NCBI RefSeq assembly: GCF_024519315.1 | Contig: NZ_JANIIC010000088.1 | Coordinates: forward strand, 1 to 32,831 | Direction: 5' to 3' | Length of the DNA: 32,831 nt | Source of the DNA: Streptomyces malaysiensis subsp. samsunensis | Lineage (GTDB): Bacteria; Actinomycetota; Actinomycetes; Streptomycetales; Streptomycetaceae | Shown here: one piece after another, positions 12,301 through 17,480 of the stretch | How positions within the stretch are numbered: the first letter of the stretch is position 1 | Layout of the letters: each line of letters opens with the position of its first letter | Notes under the pieces: model-generated | Told to the model about the DNA's origin: nothing | The model's database searches: none | What the model saw: the letters and a program-made list of their open reading frames with translations, nothing else | Program-made: the position numbers and the translations under genes

Positions 12301-14334
12301 CGTCCCGGAGAGGATGCGCAGCGCCTGGCTGCGCAGGGCGACGATGCGTGCGGAGTCATCAAGGGTGAGCCCTCCTGCGACGTAAGCAGCGGCGATTTCC
12401 CCTTGGGAGTGGCCGATGACGGCGTCTGGTTCGATACCGTAGGAGCGCCAAAGAGCCGCAAGAGAGGCCATCACGGCGAACAGGGCCGGTTGGACGACTT
12501 CGACACGGGCCAGATCTGGGGCGTGGCGGTCGTCGAGCAGGGTCTCCAGGAGATTCCAGTCGGTGTGCGGTGCCAGCGCTTCCGCACATGTCTGGAGTTC
12601 AGCGCGGAAGACCGGGGACCCATCCCACAGTTCCCTCGCCATGTGCGACCACTGTGACCCCTGGCCCGGAAATACGAAGACCGTTCTGACAGCTGCGACG
12701 GAAGCCGTCCCTCGCACCGCATGAGGCGAGGTCCCGCCGCGGGCGATCGTGGAAACCCCTCTCAGTAAACGTTCACGACTCCCGCCGACGACCACGGCCC
12801 GGTGGTCGAACAGCGTGCGCGTAGTCGCCAGGGCCGTTCCGACCTCAACTGCACTGAGGTCGGGTTGTGCCTCCACGCACTCAGCTAGCTTTGCGGCCTG
12901 TTCCCTCAGCGCAGCGGCGGACTTGGCTGACATCATCCACGTGACCGGTGTTGGCGAGCCGTGATCGCGCGACGGCCCGATACCAGGAGTGTTCGATACA
13001 GCGTTCGGGGGTTCTGCCAGTATCAGATGGCAGTTGGTCCCGCCGATACCGAAAGAGGAGACACCGGCGATGGCCCGACCCCCGGAGTGCGGCCAAGCAC
13101 CCAACTCCGTTTGCACCTTGAGGTTGAGCTGTTCGAAGGGGATATCCGGGTTCGGTTGCTCGTAGTTGAGGCTTGGGGGAAGCTTGCGGTGTTTGACGCA
13201 GAGGACAGCCTTGATGAGCCCGACGATCCCTGCGGCACCCTCTAGGTGCCCCACATTGGTCTTGGCCGAGCCGACGATCAGCGGGGAGCGCCGGTGGCTC
13301 CCGGCCGTGTTCATCACCGCGCCAAGGGCCGCGGCTTCGATCGGGTCTCCCACGGGTGTCCCCGTGCCATGCAACTCGACGTAGCCGACGTCACTCGGCT
13401 CGACACCCGCGCGACGACAGGCGAGGCGGATGACCTCCTCCTGCGCTTCCCGGCTCGGGGTGGTGAGAGTGGTTCCGCCACCGTCGTTGTTCATGGCCGT
13501 ACCGAGGATCACGCCGTGGATCTCATCGCCATCGGCCAGGGCATCTGCAAGTCGCCGGAGGACCACGATCCCGCCGCCCTCCCCACGTACGTATCCGTTG
13601 GCTCGGGCGTCGAAGGTGTAGCTCACACCATCGGGTGACAGCCCGCCAAATCGGGCGACGGAGACGCTGTTCTCCGGAGCGCTGATCAGGTTCACCCCGC
13701 CCGCCAGGGCGATGCTTGACTCCCCCTGGGCAAGGCTCTGGCACGCCTGATGCACGGCGACCAGTGCGGACGACTGTCCCGAGTCGACGACAAGGCTCGG
13801 CCCGCGCAGACCCAAGTAGTACGAGAGACGGTTGGCGATGATACTGCGATAGGTGCCGGTGGCAGTGTAGGCGCCGATGCGGTCAGGCCCTGAACGGTGT
13901 ACGAGTGTCGCGTAGTCGTCCCATATCGAGCCGATGAACACTCCGGTCCCGGTGCCACGCAGGCTGCCGGGCAGGATTCCGGCGTGCTCCAAAGCCTCCC
14001 AGCCGAGTTCCAGGATCAGCCGTTGCTGTGGATCCATGGCCCTCGCTTCACCGGCCTTGATGCCGAAGAAACGGGCATCGAAGGTATCGATCCTGTCGAG
14101 AAACCCGCCGCGCTGGGCCTGCGGCCCGCTGTCGTCCGGCGACTCGGACTCGCCAAGTGCTCCCCAGCGCTCCTCGGGAACCGGCTTTATCGCGCTCTCG
14201 CCGTTCTCCAGCAGTGACCAGAAGTCGTCGGGAGTCGGGGCGTCGGGGAAGCGGCAGGCCAGCCCGATGACGGCGACTGCCCCTTCGTGCGGAGTGGCAT
14301 CTGTAGGCACAGAGGAATCTGTTGTGTTTGACAT
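385..14334 (-). CDS. Modular type I PKS: KSQ-AT-ACP loading module plus two KS-AT-DH-KR-ACP modules
   Basis: This 4,649-residue assembly-line synthase starts the polyketide chain. The loading KS carries Gln187 in place of the active-site Cys (VVDSGQSSALV), so it is a decarboxylating KSQ. Its AT (Ser643) has RVEVVQ and YASH motifs, pointing to methylmalonyl-CoA, and the ACP serine is Ser987. Module 1 has KS Cys1218, AT Ser1670 with HAFH (malonyl), DH His1972/Asp2142, a B-type KR (LDD motif, Tyr2579) and ACP Ser2753. Module 2 has KS Cys2985, AT Ser3437 with HAFH, DH His3739/Asp3908, a B-type KR (Tyr4353) and ACP Ser4525. Residues after about 4560 form a C-terminal docking region. There is no N-terminal docking helix, as expected for a loading protein. 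The ATG is preceded by AAGGA overlapping the upstream stop, 8 bp away, so translation is coupled. Predicted product: a propionyl-primed dienoyl chain passed to another PKS. Modules 1 and 2 share a 3.1-kb identical block. Confidence 0.96.
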   Translation of the reverse strand: MSNTTDSSVPTDATPHEGAVAVIGLACRFPDAPTPDDFWSLLENGESAIKPVPEERWGALGESESPDDSGPQAQRGGFLDRIDTFDARFFGIKAGEARAMDPQQRLILELGWEALEHAGILPGSLRGTGTGVFIGSIWDDYATLVHRSGPDRIGAYTATGTYRSIIANRLSYYLGLRGPSLVVDSGQSSALVAVHQACQSLAQGESSIALAGGVNLISAPENSVSVARFGGLSPDGVSYTFDARANGYVRGEGGGIVVLRRLADALADGDEIHGVILGTAMNNDGGGTTLTTPSREAQEEVIRLACRRAGVEPSDVGYVELHGTGTPVGDPIEAAALGAVMNTAGSHRRSPLIVGSAKTNVGHLEGAAGIVGLIKAVLCVKHRKLPPSLNYEQPNPDIPFEQLNLKVQTELGAWPHSGGRAIAGVSSFGIGGTNCHLILAEPPNAVSNTPGIGPSRDHGSPTPVTWMMSAKSAAALREQAAKLAECVEAQPDLSAVEVGTALATTRTLFDHRAVVVGGSRERLLRGVSTIARGGTSPHAVRGTASVAAVRTVFVFPGQGSQWSHMARELWDGSPVFRAELQTCAEALAPHTDWNLLETLLDDRHAPDLARVEVVQPALFAVMASLAALWRSYGIEPDAVIGHSQGEIAAAYVAGGLTLDDSARIVALRSQALRILSGTGGMVSVLLPADRTRALLHRWNKRIGIAAVNGPDSTVVSGDVQALDELINVLENEDIRARRIAVDYASHSPQVETLKNELIASLADVRPQACDIPFYSTVTGRHMSTDGLNAEYWYQNLRRTVEFESATKALLGDGHNVFIEVSPHPVLTIGVQETAEKHDGPAVAAIPSLRRNEGGLDHFLTSVARAHVQGVPVNLSAQFGQRTSHVQLPTYAFQRRPFWVDSPSTRPLPGLGPHVQLADNDEADEEQVPGGAGQAPSEWARRMCGLEAADRAQELIRLVCHRAVTVLDSDESQSIDPSHTFKDIGFDSLTAVELRNQLVAETGLKLATTSVFSHPTPLALAHHMDRLLSSAEGSSGDSAPPVGVDDDPIAIVGMACRYPGGVSSPETLWRLVADGMDAVGEFPTDRGWAVEELYDPDPEAAGKSYTRHGGFLYDAANFDPEFFGINPRETLAMDPQQRLLLETAWEALERAGIDPTALRGSDTGVFAGMMASAYGPRMDDPAEGTDGYLLTGSSVSVASGRIAYTFGFEGPAVTVDTACSSSLVALHLAVQSLRQGECSLALAGGATVMATPGTFVEFSRQRGLSRDGRCKAFSATADGTGWSEGVGLLLIERLSDAQRLGHPVLALVRGTAINQDGASNGLTAPNGPAQERVIRQALHNAGLAPADIDAVEAHGTGTTLGDPIEAHALQTVYGQHRPAQRPLWLGSLKSNIGHTQAAAGVGGIIKTVMALHQQTLPRTLHITEPTPHVDWDQGTIQLLTQQQAWEHDPSRPRRAGISSFGISGTNAHTIIEEPPPAPPSAPHPETHPHTVIPWVLSAKSEPALRDQAAQLAQWIQERPDLDPTTLGHTLANRARFPHRAIAIGHDRNDFLHTLQSIAQGQPHPHATTATATTATTAFLFTGQGSQRPGMGRELYETSSIFAEAFDEITTHIDPHLEHPLHDITFSRPGTQAAELLNQTLYTQTALFALETALFRLTQHHGITPDYLIGHSIGEITAAHAAGVLSLHDACTLVTQRGHLMQALPAHGAMAALQGTENEILPLLTNRAHEISIAAVNSPTTTVISGDETAVLETMQLWKNQGRKAHRLPVSHAFHSPHMDGMLDAFRKIAEQLQYHTPHTPIISNLTGNTATPEQLCSPEYWVHHVRNTVRFSDGIHHLHQLGITTTLELGPDPTLTTLAKQHTTPETKTVHIPLLRAQQPETETFTTAITRAHAHGTPITWNTIYATTDTTRTTTPPTYPFQRRRYWLSTTPTTHHNHSKHPLLTTTTDLPDNTGAILTGHLSLTTHPWLADHTIAGHTLLPGTALLELAHQAGNHINCPHLEELTIQTPLLIPQTDTLHIQLTLHRTDDTNRHTLTIHTRPQNQPNPPWTCHATGTLTPTHTQTAERGAAVQRETWPPQDAQALDVNAMYEQLAAAGYEYGPQFQGTQRAWRIADRVYAEIELPDEAHAPPGSFAVHPALLDSALHAGLASLLQDDNTLWLPFSWSGMRLYASGATALRVELAAKGTGNMQVSLWDHTNNPVAFLASVTLRPTSRQQLAAPQPSAAADDLYAVEWEAVSRISEKQAVSADSLAVVTGDPVLKATFGATDPDALFVDGPSAPKYVLFDATAPTTIAPAHEGVLDRVRASANRLLSFLQRWLVDTRFAASRLVVATRNAVVSRPGDEVRDLAGASVWGMLRAAQAENPGRVSIVDVVEGELSSADIAAIVRSEETQFALRGDSVYVPRLVRANVAAPKAGLASSPMQGLDVEGTVVITGASGALGRLVSRHLAATYRVRHLLLVNRRGLSAPGMPEFVDELRALGAETAVASCDVSDRAAVAELLARVPDEHPLTAVVHIAGALDDGTIASQTAERFDGVFRPKADAAWHLHELTQGLNLSAFLLFSSIAGTVGTAGQSNYAATNAFLDGLAQHRRHLGMPGTSLAWGLWQTQGGMADALSPADAARIARGGIIAMTPQYGLALFDRAMASDNAVLVPAKLDPVALRARAAAGPLPPLLRGIVRDTAHQAMSTGSAGHSSVASAQRLAALTESERGEELSRLVRTTMATVLGYGPSDTSTWFDSERTFKDFGFDSLTAVDLRNQLNTVIGLSLPAALVFDHPTPSAVVAFLQERLVGEADAADETHSSPVGVDDDPIAIVGMACRYPGGVSSPETLWRLVADGMDAVGEFPTDRGWAVEELYDPDPEAAGKSYTRHGGFLYDAANFDPEFFGISHREATATDPQQRLLLETAWEALERAGIDPTALRGSDTGVFAGMMASAYGPRMDDPAEGTDGYLLTGSSVSVASGRIAYTFGFEGPAVTVDTACSSSLVALHLAVQSLRQGECSLALAGGATVMATPGTFVEFSRQRGLSRDGRCKAFSATADGTGWSEGVGLLLIERLSDAQRLGHPVLALVRGTAINQDGASNGLTAPNGPAQERVIRQALHNAGLAPADIDAVEAHGTGTTLGDPIEAHALQTVYGQHRPAQRPLWLGSLKSNIGHTQAAAGVGGIIKTVMALHQQTLPRTLHITEPTPHVDWDQGTIQLLTQQQAWEHDPSRPRRAGISSFGISGTNAHTIIEEPPPAPPSAPHPETHPHTVIPWVLSAKSEPALRDQAAQLAQWIQERPDLDPTTLGHTLANRARFPHRAIAIGHDRNDFLHTLQSIAQGQPHPHATTATATTATTAFLFTGQGSQRPGMGRELYETSSIFAEAFDEITTHIDPHLEHPLHDITFSRPGTQAAELLNQTLYTQTALFALETALFRLTQHHGITPDYLIGHSIGEITAAHAAGVLSLHDACTLVTQRGHLMQALPAHGAMAALQGTENEILPLLTNRAHEISIAAVNSPTTTVISGDETAVLETMQLWKNQGRKAHRLPVSHAFHSPHMDGMLDAFRKIAEQLQYHTPHTPIISNLTGNTATPEQLCSPEYWVHHVRNTVRFSDGIHHLHQLGITTTLELGPDPTLTTLAKQHTTPETKTVHIPLLRAQQPETETFTTAITRAHAHGTPITWNTIYATTDTTRTTTPPTYPFQRRRYWLSTTPTTHHNHSKHPLLTTTTDLPDNTGAILTGHLSLTTHPWLADHTIAGHTLLPGTALLELAHQAGNHINCPHLEELTIQTPLLIPQTDTLHIQLTLHRTDDTNRHTLTIHTRPQNQPNPPWTCHATGTLTPTHTQTAEFSRAEAAWPPPAAEPIDLPALHSRLASAGLDYGPALQGIRAAWKKDHEIFVDVELPDEAVPSPLGPFAIHPALLDAALRPLAWDEEEQSIRVPFSWSGSALNASDPRSARVRITLNDEHGSSAALQLTSRDGTPIARVDALSLRPLNAEHLRATGDDAGALYEDAWAELSLSEGPTGTAAFRRRWALVGASANRHHLVQAITRVGDDVDTYADLPALHAAVANGASAPDMLVIAVTSCVAGEPPSTASVPEMLRGTIRHTLGALREWLTHDAISAARLLILTENGAAVRRGEAPDLAVAPLWGLLRTAQSEYPGRITLIDLDGQLNSWHALPAAVATDEPQLGLRGGTALVPRLGRLATGPDSSDAVLDPEGTVLITGASGFLGSLIARHLVARHGARRLLLVSRRGPHAEGMAELAAELQSLGAETAVVACDVADRTAVAELLAAVPAEHPLTAVVHAAGVLDDGALENLSPERFDSVLRSKVDAAWNLHELTQGQGVASFVLFSSIAGVVGNPGQANYATANTFLDTLARHRQAMGLPGVSLAWGLWAQDRGMGGTIDKIGTTRIERSGIAPLDADTGLHLLDEALATPRESVFVPIRLDVAALRRRATAEELPAPFRGLVHAGARRVETASSTPPGVFASGDRFGALPADQQYDLVLEAVGANVALVLGLPSPEVLDAHRGFLDMGFDSLTAVELRNRLGTVTGLQLPTTLVFDYPNTSALAGYLHDRLIPDPDNEAAVDSTVLQELDKLEAVLAADPIDPRMRGIVSARLQEVLSKWGAAQSAPQGTAAVDIESATDDELFETLDNAWNSGT
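2836..5916. repeat. 3,081-bp direct repeat, copy in PKS module 2 (KS-AT-N-terminal half of DH)
   Basis: This block matches 8137-11217 at a constant offset of 5,301 bp. By eye the only difference is a 23-bp patch at 5638-5660. It encodes module 2 from just after the ACP-KS linker through KS and AT to the end of the first half of DH. The sequence on either side diverges at once. The offset is 1,767 codons, so recombination between copies would keep the reading frame. Confidence 0.95.
8137..11217. repeat. 3,081-bp direct repeat, copy in PKS module 1 (KS-AT-N-terminal half of DH)
   Basis: This is the partner of 2836-5916. The divergent patch in this copy is 10939-10961, where the encoded residues are NPRETLAM rather than SHREATAT before DPQQR. 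The 2-kb stretch between the repeats encodes the second half of DH, the KR and the ACP of module 1. Near-total identity, third codon positions included, indicates a recent duplication or ongoing gene conversion. Confidence 0.95.
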
Positions 14335-14342
14335 GAGAGTCC

Positions 14343-17300
14343 TTATTCCGCCCTCAAACGAGCGTCGATGTACTTCGCCAACGCCTCGGCGCTCGGCTGG
14401 TCATAGGCCAGAGTGGGCGGTAGATCATCGATGCCGGTCACTTGCGACAACCGGTTGCGCAGTTCGACCGCCATGATCGAGGTGAAGCCCAGGTCTACGA
14501 GAGAGCTGTCGGAGCTCAGTTCGTCACGGCTGGCGAGTCCCATGACCTCGACTGCCACGTCGATGGTGATGTCGACCAGCCGGGTGTACCTGTCGTCTGC
14601 GGAAACTCCGGCGAGGGGTAAGACGAACAGCGGTTCCGGCTGTGCCGCGGATGCGCTCTCGTCGTGCGAGGGAATGGCCGGTGGGGATACCGCGTCAAGC
14701 CAGTACACCTTGCGCTGGAATGGATAGGTGGGCAGCTCGACCCTGGAGACCTCACGCCCGTCGAACTGCGCGGACCAGTCGATGTCGATACCGCGTATGT
14801 GCAGCGCGGCCAGCGCTCTGAGTAGGCTCACCGTCTCGGGGCGGCCCGTGCGCAGCGTGGGGACCACAACAGGACGTCGATTGCCGGATTTGGTGAGTGA
14901 CGCGGACACCATCGGAGCCAGGGAGGAGTCGGGGCCCAACTCGACCATGGTGCGGACACCTTGGTCCTCGAGGGTACGAACACCTGCCATGAAGAGTACC
15001 GGCTGCCGGACATGGCGAACCCAATAGTCCGCAGAGCACACATCTGCGGGGTCGGCCACGCCACCCGTCAGATTGGACATGAGCGGGACGCGGGGTCTGC
15101 TGTACGAGAGCTTCTCCGCCACGATGCGGAAGTCCTGCAGCATCTCGTCCATGTGCGGCGAGTGGAAGGCGTGGCTGACCCGCAGCCACTTGCCGCGCCG
15201 CCGGTTGTCGCGGCACCACGCGGCGATCTCTTCGACCGTCTCCGTATCGCCCGACATCACCACCGACGAGGGGCCGTTCACGGCCGCGATGGACACCCGG
15301 CTCTCCCGCCCGGCCGCCACCGCACGCATCTCCGCTTCGGATGCCTGCGCCGCGAACATGGCGCCTGTGGCCGGGAGGGCCTGCATGAGACGGCTGCGGG
15401 CCGCCACCAGTCTCGACGCGTCCTCCAGCGACCACACACCGGCCACATATGCCGCGGTGAGTTCACCGAGCGAGTGGCCGGCGACAAAGCCGGGTACGAC
15501 GCCGAACCGCTCCAGCAGGCGGTACAGCGCGACCTCCACGGCGAAGATTCCGGGCTGGGCGTACAGCGTCTGGTGGATGCGGTGCGCTCCGTCCGGGGTC
15601 GGAGCGGCGAACAGCACCTCGCGCAAGGGCACGTCGAGGTACTCGTCGAAGGCCGCGCATACGTCGTCGAGCGCGGCAGCGAAGACCGTGAAGCTCTCGT
15701 ACAGTTCCCCCACCATGCCGACCCGCTGGGAGCCCTGCCCCGGGAAGAGTACGGCCACTGGTCCGTCGGCCGATACGTCGGGCGTGCCCATGACAGTCGT
15801 AGGGGCACCCTCGCCTTGGGCGAGCTTCTCCAGCCCGCTGAGAAGCCGCCCTGCGTCGCTTGCCACGAGGACAGCCCTACTGCTGAGGGTGGTGGCGCGT
15901 CCGGTGGTGAGGGAGTACGCCGTGTCGTCGATCGCCGTCTCCGGCTGTCCAGTCAGGTGCGTGTGCAGCCGTGCGGCTTGCTCCCGCAGGGCTGCAGAGA
16001 CCTTCCCGGACAGGGGCCAGGCGAGCGCCGCTGCCCGGCCGATGCCCTCCGTGCTCTCCCGGCACTCGGATGGGGTTTCCGGTGCCGCTTGTTCGAGGAT
16101 GACGTGCGCGTTGGTACCGCTGATGCCGAACGAGGACACGGCGATCCGGCGTGGATGGCCGCGGTCCGGCCACGGAACAGACTCCTGGAGCAGCACGACC
16201 CCGCCCGACGGCCAATCGATGTCCGGGTTCGGTCGCCGCGCGTGGAGCGTCTTGGGCAGCACTCCCTTGCGCAGGGCCATGACCGACTTGATCACTCCAC
16301 CGACGCCCGAGGCAGCCTGAGCGTGGCCGATGTTCGACTTCAGCGAGCCGAGCAGTACGGCGTCTTGCGGGCTCCGCCCTTTCCCGTACGTGGCCTGGAT
16401 GGCCAGCACCTCGATCGGGTCGCCGAGCGGTGTGCCGGTGCCGTGTCCTTCGACGGCGTCGACATCGGCCGGGGTGAGCCGCGCGTCCGTAAGGGCCCGC
16501 TGGATGACGCGCTGCTGGGACCGGCCGTTGGGCGAGGTCAGTCCGCTGCTGGCACCGTCCTGGTTGATGGCACTGCCCCGGATCATGGCCAGCACGGGGT
16601 GTCCGGCTCGCTCGGCGTCTGAGAGGCGTTCCAGAAGCAGCAGGCCGACGCCCTCGGCCCAGCCGGCCCCGTCGGCGTCGGCCGCGTACGACTTGCAGCG
16701 GCCGTCTGCCGAGATACCGCGCTGCCGGGCGAACTCGAGATAGACCTGCGGTGTGGACATGACGGTCACACCACCGGCCAGTGCCTGTGCGCACTCTCCG
16801 TGGCGCAGCGCCTGGCACGCCATGTGCACAGAGGTGAGCGACGACGAGCAGGCTGTGTCCACCGTCACCGCTGGCCCTTCGAGCCCGAACACGTACGACA
16901 CACGACCGGAAGCAACGCTGGGTGCGCTACCGGTTCCCAGGTACCCCTCGAACCCGGGCGGAGGGGGCTGGAGCCGGGACCCATAGTCGTTGTACATCAC
17001 ACCGACGTATACGCCGGTGTCACTGCCGCGTACCGATCTCGGGTCGAGACCCGCGCGTTCGAACGTCTCCCAGGCGGATTCCAGCAACAGCCGCTGCTGA
17101 GGGTCGATCGACAGGGCTTCACGGGGGGTGATCCCGAAGAGCGCCGCGTCGAAAGCCCCGGGCTCGCGCAGGAAACCCCCTTCACGCGTATAGCAGGTGC
17201 CCACCGAGTCGGGATCGGGATCGTAGAGTCGCTCGAGATCCCAGCCGCGGTCGGAGGGGAAAGCCGAGACTACGTCCGAACCGGTATCGACCAGATTCCA

Positions 17301-17468
17301 CAGGTCCTCGGGAGACCGCACACCGCCAGGGAAGGCGCAGCTCATACCCACGATGGCGATGGGCTCATGGAGCCCGTCCTCCAATTCGGCGAGACGATGC
17401 CTGGTATCTCGCAGGTCGATCGTCGTCCGTTTCAGATAGTCGAGCATCTTGCTGTCGTCGTCGGCCAT
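14343..17468 (-). CDS. Single-module type I PKS, KS-AT-ACP, no reductive domains
   Basis: This 1,041-residue extension module begins with an N-terminal docking coiled coil (about residues 1-33, MLDYLKRTTIDLRDTRHRLA). The KS (about 35-460) has an intact Cys207 in TVDTACSSSL. The AT (about 560-870) has Ser666 in GHSLGE and an HAFH motif, which predicts malonyl-CoA. The PFQRKVYWLD post-AT linker follows, then an ACP with Ser997 in GFTSI, where Thr replaces the usual Asp before the serine. There is no KR, DH or ER, so the product stays a beta-ketothioester. It lies directly downstream of the NRPS gene (12-bp gap, AGGGGG eight bases before the ATG), which suggests it is the last PKS module and hands the chain to the NRPS. 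The C-terminus has no obvious docking domain. It is not a loading module, because both the KS cysteine and the docking helix are present. Confidence 0.95.
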   Translation of the reverse strand: MADDDSKMLDYLKRTTIDLRDTRHRLAELEDGLHEPIAIVGMSCAFPGGVRSPEDLWNLVDTGSDVVSAFPSDRGWDLERLYDPDPDSVGTCYTREGGFLREPGAFDAALFGITPREALSIDPQQRLLLESAWETFERAGLDPRSVRGSDTGVYVGVMYNDYGSRLQPPPPGFEGYLGTGSAPSVASGRVSYVFGLEGPAVTVDTACSSSLTSVHMACQALRHGECAQALAGGVTVMSTPQVYLEFARQRGISADGRCKSYAADADGAGWAEGVGLLLLERLSDAERAGHPVLAMIRGSAINQDGASSGLTSPNGRSQQRVIQRALTDARLTPADVDAVEGHGTGTPLGDPIEVLAIQATYGKGRSPQDAVLLGSLKSNIGHAQAASGVGGVIKSVMALRKGVLPKTLHARRPNPDIDWPSGGVVLLQESVPWPDRGHPRRIAVSSFGISGTNAHVILEQAAPETPSECRESTEGIGRAAALAWPLSGKVSAALREQAARLHTHLTGQPETAIDDTAYSLTTGRATTLSSRAVLVASDAGRLLSGLEKLAQGEGAPTTVMGTPDVSADGPVAVLFPGQGSQRVGMVGELYESFTVFAAALDDVCAAFDEYLDVPLREVLFAAPTPDGAHRIHQTLYAQPGIFAVEVALYRLLERFGVVPGFVAGHSLGELTAAYVAGVWSLEDASRLVAARSRLMQALPATGAMFAAQASEAEMRAVAAGRESRVSIAAVNGPSSVVMSGDTETVEEIAAWCRDNRRRGKWLRVSHAFHSPHMDEMLQDFRIVAEKLSYSRPRVPLMSNLTGGVADPADVCSADYWVRHVRQPVLFMAGVRTLEDQGVRTMVELGPDSSLAPMVSASLTKSGNRRPVVVPTLRTGRPETVSLLRALAALHIRGIDIDWSAQFDGREVSRVELPTYPFQRKVYWLDAVSPPAIPSHDESASAAQPEPLFVLPLAGVSADDRYTRLVDITIDVAVEVMGLASRDELSSDSSLVDLGFTSIMAVELRNRLSQVTGIDDLPPTLAYDQPSAEALAKYIDARLRAE

Positions 17469-17480
17469 GCCGGAGGCCCC

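Noticed and set aside
14961..16622. Long plus-strand open frame (over 550 codons) opposite the KS-AT-ACP PKS
   Set aside because: It lies wholly antisense to recognisable KS and AT domains, and its translation has no family features. Long antisense frames are expected in high-GC coding DNA.
14343..17468. The short KS-AT-ACP protein as a loading module
   Set aside because: The KS has its active cysteine and the protein has an N-terminal docking coil. The KSQ module in the neighbouring gene is the loader.
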